64,000 nt of DNA from Verrucomicrobia bacterium IMCC26134 (GTDB lineage: Bacteria; Verrucomicrobiota; Verrucomicrobiia; Opitutales; Opitutaceae), in the NCBI GenBank assembly GCA_000972765.1, contig CP011265.1, positions 682,001 to 746,000 of the forward strand. Reading direction: 5' to 3'. Position numbers and translations under genes: made by a program. The notes beneath the pieces were generated by a model. It saw only the letters and a list, made by a program, of their open reading frames with translations. It ran no database searches and was not told where the DNA came from. Shown here piece by piece: positions 9,633-19,027 of the stretch (the first letter of the stretch is position 1; each line of letters begins with the position of its first letter).

Positions 9633-10775
9633 ATGCCGCTCGCCTCCGTGATGACCGCTGATCCCTCAGGTGCACGCTCACGGCCTACCTTTAATCCGGT
9701 CGGCGTTATCTTGGTTTGTGTGGCATTTCTTTGCACGTTGGGGCTGGTCGCGGTTTTTAGTGCCAAAGCGGCATTTTTTTGGAAGCAGGTTATGGGTATG
9801 GGACTGGGGGTGGCGGTCGGCGTTATAGCAAGCCGGGTGAATCTGGAATACGCCCGCCGCCATGTGTTGGTCATAACGGCTGCAATCGTGTTATTGTTAC
9901 TGCTCGTTTCGATCCCCGGCATAGGGATTAGCGTGAATGGCTCGCGCCGCTGGCTTGGCTTGGGGCCAGTTCGTTTCCAGATTTCGGAGCTGGCTAAGAT
10001 CGGGCTCGTGTTCGTGCTGGCCCATTATCTTGCGCTCAACCAGTCGCGTATGGGCGAATTAAAGCGGGGGTTTTTCATGCCGCTCGGGATCATCGGTGTC
10101 GCAGGTGGCTTGATTATGTTGCAGCCCGATTTCGGCACCGCCGCCCTTGTTGGCGCGGTGGGCGTGAGCCTGCTCTTTCTGGCGGGTGCGCGCTGGAGCT
10201 ACATCTTCACCAGCATATGTCTTGGTGCCGGTGCGTTCACGCTCGCGGTTATGATGAATCCTAATCGGCTTACCCGGTTTTTAGCTTTTCTGGACGTAGA
10301 GGGTAACAAGCAGGGCGGCACGTATCAGGTCTATCAGTCGTTTCTGGCCTTTGCCGCCGGAGGAATTGACGGCGTGGGGTTAGGCCAGGGCCGGCAGCAG
10401 ATCTACTTTTTGCCCGAGGCCCACACCGACTTTATTTTTGCCATCGTTGGCGAGGAGCTGGGCCTCGTGCTAACACTTTTCACCGTTGCTGCCTTTGCAC
10501 TGATCTTCGTCTGCGGCCTGATTCATCTTCGTCGTGCGCCCAATCTTTTTCAATACTTGCTCGTTGCCGGCTCGATTCTGCTCATCGACTTGCAGGCTGT
10601 GATCAACATCGGCGTCGTCACCGGAAGGTTGCCCACCAAGGGTATGTCCATGCCTTTTGTGAGCGCTGGCATATCGAATCTGGTGCTGATGGGGATTCTT
10701 GTCGGTTTGATTGTTAACACCCGGCGCGCATGGACAGGCCCGCAAGAGCTGCCCGGAAGCCGGGATTTCGCATGA
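9633..10775 (+). CDS. ftsW: Septal peptidoglycan glycosyltransferase FtsW
   Basis: FtsW belongs to the SEDS family, which polymerises lipid II into glycan strands at the septum as partner of the class B PBP FtsI. The 380-residue protein has about ten membrane segments. SEDS motifs seen include the GSRRWLGLGPVRFQISELAK stretch, LQPDFGTAALV, the EAHTDFIFAIVGEELG motif and PFVSAGISNL near the end. ATG codons at 9633 and 9651 are both possible starts. The 3' end overlaps murG by 4 nt (ATGA). RodA is the other family member, but the dcw context supports FtsW. Confidence 0.95.
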   Translation: MPLASVMTADPSGARSRPTFNPVGVILVCVAFLCTLGLVAVFSAKAAFFWKQVMGMGLGVAVGVIASRVNLEYARRHVLVITAAIVLLLLLVSIPGIGISVNGSRRWLGLGPVRFQISELAKIGLVFVLAHYLALNQSRMGELKRGFFMPLGIIGVAGGLIMLQPDFGTAALVGAVGVSLLFLAGARWSYIFTSICLGAGAFTLAVMMNPNRLTRFLAFLDVEGNKQGGTYQVYQSFLAFAAGGIDGVGLGQGRQQIYFLPEAHTDFIFAIVGEELGLVLTLFTVAAFALIFVCGLIHLRRAPNLFQYLLVAGSILLIDLQAVINIGVVTGRLPTKGMSMPFVSAGISNLVLMGILVGLIVNTRRAWTGPQELPGSRDFA

Positions 10776-11911
10776 GCACGTTTCTTCTCTCCTGCGGTGG
10801 CACAGGCGGCCATCTTTCTCCCGGCATAGCCCTGGCGGAGGGGCTCGTTGCACGTGGTCATCGGGCCGTGCTTCTTATTAGTAACAAAAAAGTGGATACG
10901 CGTCTTGCCGCCAAGTATCCCGAACTTGTTTTCGAGCCAATACCCGGCACGCCGTTCGGCTTGCATCCTGTCGTTCTGGCACGTTTTTTGGTTTCTCAAG
11001 CAAAGGGGTATTTGGCCGGTCGCCGGCTAGTGTGTGCAGAGCGTCCGGCGGCCATCGTTGGCTTCGGCGGCTTTACCACGGCGAGCATTATAATCGCAGG
11101 AGTCATTCGCGATGTGCCTGTTGCTTTGCATGAGGCGAACCGCGTTCCAGGGAAATCAGTCCGAAATCTGGCTCGTTTTGCACGGCGGGTGTATTTGCCG
11201 GAGGGAGTTGCTTTGCCGGGTTTGGTTTCAGCCAAGCTCCGTTTCGCCGGCCTGCCCGTGCGTCGCGAGATTGTGCGGCAATCCAGGGAGGATGCGGTTC
11301 GTTCTTTGGGTCTGAATCCCGCTTTCAAGGTGCTGGTGGTCTTCGGCGGAAGCCAGGGTGCCACGCCGCTGAATAAATGGGCGCGCGAATCAGCTTCACG
11401 TCTCGCTGCGCTTGGCATCCAGCTCGCCTGTGTCACAGGACTCGGGAAGGGCGTGGCGGAGTTTACGGAACATACTGGATCTGGCGCGGAGTTTCTGCGA
11501 TCCGTCACCATACCTTTTTGCGATGATGTCGCCTCATTGTTGTCAGCTGCCGATCTAGTCGTGGCGCGGGCAGGTGCCGGAAGTCTCGCAGAGCTCGCGC
11601 GCATCGGCGTTCCGGCGGTGTTGATTCCATTTCCGCAGGCGGCGGACGACCACCAGCGCGCAAACGCAGCATATTTCGCCGAGAAGGGTGGGGGAGTGGT
11701 GCTGCCGCAGGAACGTCTGGGCGAACTGACTGAACTTGCCACCGGACTTTTGGCCGATGCGGCTAGGCTCGCCAAACTCCGCGCCGGGCTAGCTCGTCTC
11801 GACGCCGCCGCTTCGCTTGAATTCATCCTCGATGATATTGAGAAGAATATCGTCATGCCGCCTACTCGTTCACACGGGGCTCCGGCGCCTGCGGCATCCC
11901 ATTTGATCTGA
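10772..11911 (+). CDS. murG: Lipid II synthase MurG (UDP-GlcNAc transferase)
   Basis: MurG adds GlcNAc from UDP-GlcNAc to lipid I on the inner face of the membrane, giving lipid II. It is a GT28, GT-B-fold enzyme. The lipid-I-binding loop SCGGTGGHLSPGIA is at the N-terminus, GFGGFTTAS follows, the C-domain has VFGGSQGATPLN, and the donor-site motif RAGAGSLAELARIGVPAVLIP is near the end. The 379 residues are usual. The frame extends upstream to 10730 inside ftsW, but homology starts at the ATG at 10772, which overlaps the ftsW stop. The stop overlaps the murC start by 1 nt. Confidence 0.97.
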   Translation: MSTFLLSCGGTGGHLSPGIALAEGLVARGHRAVLLISNKKVDTRLAAKYPELVFEPIPGTPFGLHPVVLARFLVSQAKGYLAGRRLVCAERPAAIVGFGGFTTASIIIAGVIRDVPVALHEANRVPGKSVRNLARFARRVYLPEGVALPGLVSAKLRFAGLPVRREIVRQSREDAVRSLGLNPAFKVLVVFGGSQGATPLNKWARESASRLAALGIQLACVTGLGKGVAEFTEHTGSGAEFLRSVTIPFCDDVASLLSAADLVVARAGAGSLAELARIGVPAVLIPFPQAADDHQRANAAYFAEKGGGVVLPQERLGELTELATGLLADAARLAKLRAGLARLDAAASLEFILDDIEKNIVMPPTRSHGAPAPAASHLI

Positions 11912-14244
11912 TGCGCACAAGCACGGTCATGCCGCCATCGCTTTTTGATCGATCACCGCGGGCGGTGCACGCACTGGGTGTGGGCGGGATGGGGCTTGGC
12001 CCCCTGGCTATTTATCTGGCTGGATTGGGCTTTCAGGTAAGCGGCGGAGACGATGCGCAGAACCCTGCGATGGTGGATCAGCTGGTCCGGGCGGGGGTTC
12101 GACTCGTGGCTCCTGAGGAGATACCGAATGACGTGGAACTCGTGGTCACATCCTCTGCGCTTGTGCCCACGCATCCCGCTTTGGTCACCGCTCGAGCGCG
12201 TGGTCTTCCGGTTGTTCGTCGCGGTGAACTGCTCGCTGAGTTGTCGCGTCACCGCCGGTTGATAGCAGTCTGTGGTTCACACGGAAAAACGACCACGACG
12301 GCAATGCTTGTGATGGCGTTTCGCTCCGCCGGGATCGACGTAGGTTATGTTGGCGGAGGACTTTTTGCCGACCCCAAAATCCCGCCTGCCGCCATCGGGA
12401 CGACGGAGTGGATCGTGGCGGAGGTTGATGAAAGTGACGGCACCATTGGGAATTTCTCCCCTTCGCTTACCGTGTTGGTAAACATAGATTGGGATCACCC
12501 CGATCGCTACCGCTCGCAATTGGAGCTTGAAACGGCCTTCGCCGGACTATTGGCGCGAACGAAAGGACCGGTGTTAATTAACTCTGCCTGCGCGCTTTCA
12601 GCACGAGCGTCCCAAGGATGTTCCTGCCCTTATACTTTTGGCGAGGGCGGAGACTACGCACTCGTTTCCCATCGCGTGGTGGGTGCGGAACATATCGCGC
12701 TTAAACTGGGCGGCCGGTTTTCGATTGATTCCGCTACCGTGCGTGCGTTCGGAGCGTTTAACGCTCTCAATGCCACCGCTGCGCTCGCCGCCACCCATCT
12801 TGCGGGCGTTGTTTTGAAGACGGATATGCTCTCGAACTTTTCGGGAGTTCGCCGGCGCCAGGGCATACTTGCCGCAGGTTCCGGCTTTGTAGTTATAGAA
12901 GACTACGCACACCATCCAGCCGAGATAGCTGCATTACTCGCCGGGTTACGCGACCGCGTATCGGGCACGGGTCGTTTGAGGGTCGTTTTTCAACCGCACC
13001 GCTACAGCCGCACCGCGCAGTTTTTGTCAGGCTTCTCAGCCGCCTTAGCCGGAGCCGATGCACTCTATCTGCTGGATGTTTACGGTGCAGGAGAGTCCCC
13101 GCTACCCGGTGGATCGACTTCCGATCTCGCCGCCGCACTCCGTGTGGAAAAACCCGATTTGCGGTTAATGCATGCCGGTGGAAGTCATGCGTCCGTTTAC
13201 GCCCAGCTTTATGCAGAGTTATGCCCTGGGGATCTCGTTGCGATCGTAGGTGCGGGAGATTTGGATGTGTCGGCTCGTGTCTGGTTGGATACATTCGATA
13301 GGGTGACGTGGTGGGATAAGGTTGCCGCGTTCTTGGCCGACAGAGTTTCAAAAGACACCATCGTGAAGCGCGAGGAGTCACTTGCCGGCAAGACCACGCT
13401 CAGGGTCGGCGGGGCCGCCCGGCTTTATGCCGAGCCTACCAACGAAACCGATCTTATCGAATTGATCCGCTCCGCCCATCTGATCGGGCTGAGGCTGCTA
13501 CCGCTCGGACGAGGCTCAAATTTGCTCGTGCCCGACGAGGGTGTGGAGGCGCTCGTCCTGAGCCTTCGGCATTCGTGTTGGGAGAGCTTTTCCCTGCTTG
13601 GCGATGGACGGTTGCGAGTCGGTGCCGGCCTCCGCCTAAAAAACCTTTGCGGGCTTGCCGCCAAGGAAGGACTGGTCGGATTTGAATTTCTTGAGGGGAT
13701 ACCCGGCAACGTCGGGGGAGCGTTGCGCATGAATGCGGGTGCGATGGGAGGCTGGATGTTTGATGTCGTCGAGAGCGTGGAGTTCGTGACATTGACGGGC
13801 GAACGGCAAACTATGCCTAAATCGGCTATGCACGTCGACTACCGGCATTGCGCCGAACTTGAGTCCGCAATCGCCACCTTCGCCGTGCTCCGGCCTGTTT
13901 CGGTCGGGGCTGCCGGTCCTGTCATTGCCGGGCAGATTGATGCTTATCGGGACAAACGGAAAAAGTCCCAACCACGCGAGCCTTCAGCCGGATGCATTTT
14001 CAAGAACCCGCCCAACGATTCCGCCGGCAGGCTGATCGACGCCGCCGGGCTCAAGGGTGCGCGAGAGGGTGATGCAGAGGTATCGCAGGTTCATGCCAAT
14101 TTTATCGTTAATCACGACCACGCCCGCGCTGCTGATGTCATCGCGCTGGTTCTCCGCATAAGGGCCCAGGTTGAAAAAACGCACGGCGTCCTGCTCGAGC
14201 CCGAGGTTCTCCTCTACGGCCGTGAATGGAAAGACGTTCTCTGA
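11911..14244 (+). CDS. murC-murB: MurC-MurB fusion: UDP-MurNAc:L-alanine ligase / UDP-MurNAc dehydrogenase
   Basis: One 777-residue chain joins two consecutive cytoplasmic steps. Residues ~1-465 are MurC: a glycine loop (LGVGGMGLGPLA), the P-loop CGSHGKTTTT with Lys126, EDYAHHPAEI, and a C-domain with VFQPHRYSRT. From ~475 to the end is MurB, the FAD enzyme that reduces UDP-GlcNAc-enolpyruvate: TTLRVGGAARLY, the FAD-binding GRGSNLLV, EFLEGIPGNVGGALRMNAGA, and SAGCIFKNPP. The general-acid position of MurB, often Ser, is Cys695 here, a variant seen in other MurB proteins. There is no stop or frameshift at the junction. MurB makes the substrate for MurC, so the fusion reverses the pathway order. 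Confidence 0.96.
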   Translation: MRTSTVMPPSLFDRSPRAVHALGVGGMGLGPLAIYLAGLGFQVSGGDDAQNPAMVDQLVRAGVRLVAPEEIPNDVELVVTSSALVPTHPALVTARARGLPVVRRGELLAELSRHRRLIAVCGSHGKTTTTAMLVMAFRSAGIDVGYVGGGLFADPKIPPAAIGTTEWIVAEVDESDGTIGNFSPSLTVLVNIDWDHPDRYRSQLELETAFAGLLARTKGPVLINSACALSARASQGCSCPYTFGEGGDYALVSHRVVGAEHIALKLGGRFSIDSATVRAFGAFNALNATAALAATHLAGVVLKTDMLSNFSGVRRRQGILAAGSGFVVIEDYAHHPAEIAALLAGLRDRVSGTGRLRVVFQPHRYSRTAQFLSGFSAALAGADALYLLDVYGAGESPLPGGSTSDLAAALRVEKPDLRLMHAGGSHASVYAQLYAELCPGDLVAIVGAGDLDVSARVWLDTFDRVTWWDKVAAFLADRVSKDTIVKREESLAGKTTLRVGGAARLYAEPTNETDLIELIRSAHLIGLRLLPLGRGSNLLVPDEGVEALVLSLRHSCWESFSLLGDGRLRVGAGLRLKNLCGLAAKEGLVGFEFLEGIPGNVGGALRMNAGAMGGWMFDVVESVEFVTLTGERQTMPKSAMHVDYRHCAELESAIATFAVLRPVSVGAAGPVIAGQIDAYRDKRKKSQPREPSAGCIFKNPPNDSAGRLIDAAGLKGAREGDAEVSQVHANFIVNHDHARAADVIALVLRIRAQVEKTHGVLLEPEVLLYGREWKDVL

Positions 14245-14252
14245 TTTCTCAC

Positions 14253-15233
14253 ATGTCCGTAATACTCTCCGCCACCTCCGCTCTATCTCGCGCAACCGGA
14301 TTATCCCCGCGAATCACTGTGCTTGCGGGAGGCGTGTCTTCTGAACGCGAAGTTTCCCTCGGCTCTGGCGCGGCCGCCGCCCAAGCGCTTGCGCGGCTTT
14401 GGCCGACACGATTGATCGACGTGACCGCCCCCGACTTGCCGTTGGGGCTGGATCCTGACCGCGATGTGGTTTTCTCAACCTTGCATGGCACTTTTGGAGA
14501 AGATGGCGGGATGCAGGCACTGCTTGACGCAGCTTGTATTGTTTACGCCGGTTGTGGCACGGCCTCTTCTGCTCTGACGATGGACAAAGCCGCCACCAAG
14601 CGCGCCGCCGCGCAAGTCGGTGTAAATGTGGCCGCGGACCTGACATTTAGCGCCGCTACTCGACCTGAAGTAGGCGAGGTGATTGCCGCACTTGGCGAAA
14701 GGGTGGTTTTCAAACCGAATGATCAGGGTTCCAGCGTAGGCCTGGCATTGCCGGAGGGAAGGGAGGAGATCGGCTCCGCACTCGCCGTTATTTCCGCTGG
14801 AAACTGGATTGCCGAGCCCCGGCTTGTGGGCCGTGAGCTCTCGGTTGGCGTGCTTGGAGGCAAAGCCATGGGGGTTGTAGAAATTCGCCCCCGTTCCGGT
14901 GTCTACGACTTCGCGAGCAAATACACCAAGGGGGCTACCGAGTATCTCGCACCTGCTCCGCTGGAGGCAGAGGTTGCCATGGCGGTCCAGCGGGCGGCCG
15001 AGTCCGCGTTCGCCGCCTGCGGCTGTCGTGACTATGCGCGGGTCGATTTCATATTAATTTCTGAAAACGAGTTTTATCTGCTGGAAATCAACACGCTACC
15101 CGGCATGAAAGAGACCAGTCTTCTGCCGATGAGCGCACGTTGCGCGGGACTTGATTTCACCGCGTTGGTCCGGGAGCTGGTTGTCCCGGCCGTGAACCGT
15201 CTGCAGGCGGCCCGTTTTTTAGCGAACAAATGA
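14253..15233 (+). CDS. ddl: D-alanine:D-alanine ligase Ddl
   Basis: Ddl is the ATP-grasp enzyme that joins two D-alanines, giving the dipeptide used by MurF. The N-terminal LAGGVSSEREVSLGSG motif, the FKPNDQGSSVGLALP loop and the metal-site segment FYLLEINTLPGM are all present. The length from the chosen ATG is 326 residues, normal for DdlB. An ATG at 14226, overlapping murC-murB by 19 nt, would add nine residues. I prefer 14253, just after the murB stop, but neither has a clear ribosome binding site. The stop overlaps the ftsQ start (ATGA). Confidence 0.95.
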   Translation: MSVILSATSALSRATGLSPRITVLAGGVSSEREVSLGSGAAAAQALARLWPTRLIDVTAPDLPLGLDPDRDVVFSTLHGTFGEDGGMQALLDAACIVYAGCGTASSALTMDKAATKRAAAQVGVNVAADLTFSAATRPEVGEVIAALGERVVFKPNDQGSSVGLALPEGREEIGSALAVISAGNWIAEPRLVGRELSVGVLGGKAMGVVEIRPRSGVYDFASKYTKGATEYLAPAPLEAEVAMAVQRAAESAFAACGCRDYARVDFILISENEFYLLEINTLPGMKETSLLPMSARCAGLDFTALVRELVVPAVNRLQAARFLANK

Positions 15234-16294
15234 GCTCCGCAACTGCATACCCGCATCCGACCGCCGGCACTTGGAGGGACATCCCCCAGGCGACCGCTCC
15301 GCGTCCGGTCAACCGAACCGGGCGCCGGCGTGTCTTCATGTCCGCGGTGCGTTTCTGGACACTGGCGGGGCTGGCCGTCGCGTCATTACTTGCTGGATAC
15401 ATGGCGCTCCGCACCTGGCGCGATAATCCGAGTGGCCTCGCTGGTCCTTCCGATGCCGTGCCGTTACGCGAGATCGTGGCGCGCACGGATGGAGTGCTTG
15501 ATCTTGCATGGGTCAAACGCACCCTCGCGGTCGAACCCGGCGTCGGGATCATGACGCTTGATTTGGCCGAATTAAAAGCCCGGCTGCTAGCAAGCGGCCA
15601 GGTTCGCACAGCAGTCGTCACACGCCGGTTTCCCGGTGTGATTACGGTTGTCATGGAGGAACGCAGTCCTGTTCTCAGGGTGATGACCCGATCGGAGGAC
15701 GGCGGTCGAACTCCTCTTTTTGTGGCGCGTGATGGTGCTGTATTCACCGGCGAAGGGTATGACGAGCTAATCGTTGCCGGTCTTCCCTGGCTGGAGGGGG
15801 TGCAGCTTGCACGTGATACCTCGGGGCGTGGTTTTTCGCGCATCGACGGACTTCTTGCGGTCTCCGATTTGCTGGGCACCGCCCGTTCAACCGCTCCCGC
15901 CTTGGCGCATTCATTCCACAGTGTATCCCTTGCCCGATACGCACGGGATCGGCTCATTATCGTAAGCACGGCCGAAGTTTCCGAGATTTGTTTCGGGGCC
16001 CAGGCGGAACTAGGTTATTTCCAGCAACTGGCCCGCCTCGATTACATCCTCGATGAGTTGCGATCGCGGCTCGGCCCGCAACAGACCGTGCGCTCCATTA
16101 ATCTTTCGCTCGGTGGAAGGCAGGTTCCGGTTGCATTTGAGGTGCCGGTGCCCGCTCCAACGTCAGCCACGTCTACACGCTCCGGCACCGTCGTCGCATC
16201 CTCCGGAGATCATGGCGGCAAGACCGCTCCGAAACAATACTCCTTCTTCCGTCCCCAATCATCCCCAGTCCCAAACAGCAGTCGTGATAACTAA
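15230..16294 (+). CDS. ftsQ: Cell division protein FtsQ
   Basis: FtsQ is a bitopic divisome scaffold that binds FtsL and FtsB. The 354-residue product has a ~40-residue cytoplasmic tail, one membrane segment (about 41-62), a POTRA-like domain (about 75-145, with a predicted β-α-α-β-β order and the R-F-P-x-x-I-x-V pattern in RRFPGVITVVMEERSP) and a β domain. The C-terminal ~60 residues are Pro/Ser/Thr-rich and not conserved. Sequence conservation is low, as usual for FtsQ. Its place between ddl and ftsA is the standard one. The start overlaps ddl by 4 nt and the 3' end overlaps the ftsA start. Confidence 0.87.
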   Translation: MSSATAYPHPTAGTWRDIPQATAPRPVNRTGRRRVFMSAVRFWTLAGLAVASLLAGYMALRTWRDNPSGLAGPSDAVPLREIVARTDGVLDLAWVKRTLAVEPGVGIMTLDLAELKARLLASGQVRTAVVTRRFPGVITVVMEERSPVLRVMTRSEDGGRTPLFVARDGAVFTGEGYDELIVAGLPWLEGVQLARDTSGRGFSRIDGLLAVSDLLGTARSTAPALAHSFHSVSLARYARDRLIIVSTAEVSEICFGAQAELGYFQQLARLDYILDELRSRLGPQQTVRSINLSLGGRQVPVAFEVPVPAPTSATSTRSGTVVASSGDHGGKTAPKQYSFFRPQSSPVPNSSRDN

Positions 16295-17498
16295 ATCCCG
16301 CATCGTTGGCGCCGTTGAAATCGGCACTTCCAAAATTACCGTTCTCGTCGGCGAGTTAGCCGGCGCCCGTCTCAATGTCATCGGCCTCGGCGAACATCCA
16401 TCCCGCGGTGTCGTAAAGGGAACCGTGGTCGACTGTCCCGCAGCCGGTGAGGCCACACACCGAGCCATCGTTGCAGCCGAGCACAGCATCGGCGCCCGCT
16501 TGCAACAGGTCTTTCTCGCGCAGAGTGGCGGTCATATCGATGGCTTCTATCACGAGGCGGCCGTAAATGTCGGTGGTTTAGAGGGCCGGGTGTCCCAGTT
16601 CGACATCGAAAGCGTGCAAAATATCGCGAAGTCCAAGGCCCTGCCGCCTGAGCGAACCAATGTTCACTACCTGCGTCGCCCCTATTATCTCGATGGCACG
16701 TTGGTGGCATCGCCCGAAGACATCCGTGGTAATCGACTTTCCGTCGGTATCTGGCATGTGCATGGCGACCGGCATCGTATCGCGGATAATATTCATATTA
16801 TCCGCAATTTTAACCTGCCTGTCTCGCAGCTCGTTCTCTCCGGTCTGGCCAGTGGGAACATTCTGACCACGCCCGAGGAGCGCCATCATGGCATTCTGGT
16901 CATCGATATCGGCGCCGGCACCACCGACTATGCCTATTACCGTAACGGACGCCCATTCATTGCCGGAGTGCTTCCGGTCGGAGGCTCGCATCTCACGAAT
17001 GACCTGTCCCTCGGCCTGCGTATCACCGAGGGCCAGGCCGATAAAATAAAGACATTGCATGGCCGCGCCACCGTCGCCGCCAAAGATCGCGAGGACCAGG
17101 TCTGGCTCAACGGCGATCATGGCATCGGAGACCGGCATTTCCCCCGCATGACTATCGAGCAGATCACCGCGGCTCGCGTTCGTGAGATTTTCGACATCGT
17201 CCGCAAGAAACTCGGCACCCTCTACACTCCGGCTGAAACCCTTTCCGGCGTGGTTGTAACCGGCGGCACATCCAGTCTTCCGGGGATAGAGGATGCGGCA
17301 GCCCGGGTTTTTGAAGTGACTGCCCGGCTCGGTCAACCGCGGCTAGAGGTTTCAGAAAATCTGAGGCAGGGCCAGTATAGCACCGTGCTCGGTCTCTTGC
17401 ATCAGGGCCTGACTCAGCAGGTCGAGGAAACGAATTCCCGTCCGCCAGGATTCTTCAGCAAAGTCCGCCAGGCCGTGGACAACTTCGCCCGTCTTTGA
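16284..17498 (+). CDS. ftsA: Cell division protein FtsA
   Basis: FtsA is the actin-like ATPase that ties FtsZ filaments to the membrane. Seen are the phosphate-1 loop VGAVEIGTSKI, the phosphate-2 loop VIDIGAGTTDYAYY, the adenosine motif VVTGGTSSLPGIEDAA and a C-terminal amphipathic stretch (FFSKVRQAVDNFARL) suited to membrane binding. The frame stays open upstream to 16053 inside ftsQ. I chose the GTG at 16284, which gives a 404-residue protein starting right before the conserved core and overlapping ftsQ by 11 nt. The ATG at 16212 would add 24 Pro/Ser-rich residues that look like ftsQ read out of frame. ftsZ follows. Confidence 0.92.
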   Translation: MITKSRIVGAVEIGTSKITVLVGELAGARLNVIGLGEHPSRGVVKGTVVDCPAAGEATHRAIVAAEHSIGARLQQVFLAQSGGHIDGFYHEAAVNVGGLEGRVSQFDIESVQNIAKSKALPPERTNVHYLRRPYYLDGTLVASPEDIRGNRLSVGIWHVHGDRHRIADNIHIIRNFNLPVSQLVLSGLASGNILTTPEERHHGILVIDIGAGTTDYAYYRNGRPFIAGVLPVGGSHLTNDLSLGLRITEGQADKIKTLHGRATVAAKDREDQVWLNGDHGIGDRHFPRMTIEQITAARVREIFDIVRKKLGTLYTPAETLSGVVVTGGTSSLPGIEDAAARVFEVTARLGQPRLEVSENLRQGQYSTVLGLLHQGLTQQVEETNSRPPGFFSKVRQAVDNFARL

Positions 17499-17547
17499 GC
17501 CGTAGCCCTTGTCATCTTCAGCCAACGTTTCGCTTACCACATTCGCC

Positions 17548-18900
17548 ATGTCATCCTTAGCCACATTTTCCGAGATGCCGCTGCCCCTTTCCGCTGACTT
17601 GCTCACTGATCGTCGCATAGCGATCAAAGTGATCGGCCTTGGCGGTGCCGGTGCAAATGCGGTTGACCGTCTCAAAATGGAGAATCTGGACCGACTCCAG
17701 ATGGCGGTCCTTAACACCGATGCCCAGGCGCTCGCCGCCTCGCCGGTGCAGGACAAGGTTCTCTTCGGTGCCGCCGTCACCCGGGGGCTCGGAGCGGGAG
17801 CCGATCCCGATCTAGGGCGCCAAGCCGCTGAATCCGACCGCGAAAAGATCGCTGCTGTCGTGAAGGACTGCGACCTTGTGTTTTTGATCGCCGGCATGGG
17901 GGGCGGCACCGGTTCTGGCGCCGCGCCCACCGTAGCCGAGGTAGCCGCCGAGCAAGGCGCTTTGGTCATCGCGTTCGTCACCTTGCCTTTTAGTTTCGAA
18001 GGCGGTCGTCGAGCCAAGCAGGCTGACGAGGGCCTTGCCGCCCTGCGCAAGGTGTGTGACGCCGTCATTCCTTTGCCCAATGATCTGCTTTTGCAGGAAG
18101 CTTCTGAGGGAGAGACCGCGCTTGATTCCTTTGCCCGCGCCGACGAGTGGATTGGGCGTGGGATCAAGTCCGTCTGGTCGATGCTTTTTCGCACCGGCCT
18201 GATAAATCTGGATTTCGCCACTTTGCGCCAGGCTTTCCACACGCGCGGCGGGAAAACTCTCTTTGGACTCGCAACCGGGTCCGGTTCCGACCCGGTTGCG
18301 GCTGCCCTGGATAATCTTAAACTGTGCCCGCTACTGGCTACACCGGAGTTCGCGCGTAAGGCTGATCGCCTGCTGGTCAATATCGTTGGCGGCACCGATC
18401 TGACCTTGCCAAAGGTTAACGAGATCATGGGCGCAGTGACCGAGCAGTTTGGTAAAGATGCGCATGTCATCATGGGCGCCGTCATCGACGAAAACTGTCA
18501 GGGGCGCGTCGAGTTGACCGTGCTAGGAACGAGCGACAATGGCAGCAGGATTTATGCTCCCCGCCGGGGCCTCGCCGCCGCTCGTGCTCGAGCCGCCGCG
18601 AATGTGGACGGGCCCGAATTATTGGCGGGGAGCCACGTTGCCCCCGGCATGTCCCCCGGGATACCCGGCGAACCTTCGGCACCCGTGGCCACAAGCCCGG
18701 GCGGTAATTTTTTTAGCGATGTCTTCGGGACGCCTGCCCGCGGCAAGAAATCAAGCACGGCGCCGGTCGCTCAAAACGAGTTTACCTTCGCGGACCATGA
18801 GACGCGCGGAACCTTCGAGAAGTCCGACCGCAATCTTTACGAGGGCGCGGATCTCGACGTTCCTACCTATCTGCGTAACGGGCTGAAGTTACATCTGTAA
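17548..18900 (+). CDS. ftsZ: Cell division GTPase FtsZ with altered T7 loop
   Basis: FtsZ is the tubulin-like GTPase that forms the Z-ring. The 450-residue product has the nucleotide-binding GLGGAGANAV, NTDAQAL and the tubulin signature GGGTGSG at 118-124. The T7 loop, which completes the active site of the neighbouring subunit, reads INLDFATLR: Asp222 is kept, but the second acidic residue (Asp212 in E. coli) is Thr225. A variable Ala/Pro/Gly-rich linker (about 350-430) leads to a C-terminal peptide DVPTYLRNGLKLHL, which resembles the FtsA-binding tail. A TTG at 17509 is an alternative start; I use the ATG at 17548. The gene ends the dcw cluster. Confidence 0.96.
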   Translation: MSSLATFSEMPLPLSADLLTDRRIAIKVIGLGGAGANAVDRLKMENLDRLQMAVLNTDAQALAASPVQDKVLFGAAVTRGLGAGADPDLGRQAAESDREKIAAVVKDCDLVFLIAGMGGGTGSGAAPTVAEVAAEQGALVIAFVTLPFSFEGGRRAKQADEGLAALRKVCDAVIPLPNDLLLQEASEGETALDSFARADEWIGRGIKSVWSMLFRTGLINLDFATLRQAFHTRGGKTLFGLATGSGSDPVAAALDNLKLCPLLATPEFARKADRLLVNIVGGTDLTLPKVNEIMGAVTEQFGKDAHVIMGAVIDENCQGRVELTVLGTSDNGSRIYAPRRGLAAARARAAANVDGPELLAGSHVAPGMSPGIPGEPSAPVATSPGGNFFSDVFGTPARGKKSSTAPVAQNEFTFADHETRGTFEKSDRNLYEGADLDVPTYLRNGLKLHL

Positions 18901-19027
18901 TCAGTGAGACGGCTGCCGGGTCAAAAATACATTCCGCGACCTATCGACAGAATCCGGATACGCTGACAGTGTCCACTGTGAGTCCCCCGTCGGGGCTGTG
19001 TGTAAGCAAACGCGCTCCGCATTTCAC

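Noticed and set aside
17352-18485. 377-codon minus-strand frame opposite ftsZ
   Set aside because: Ser/Arg/Pro-rich shadow; ftsZ is certain.
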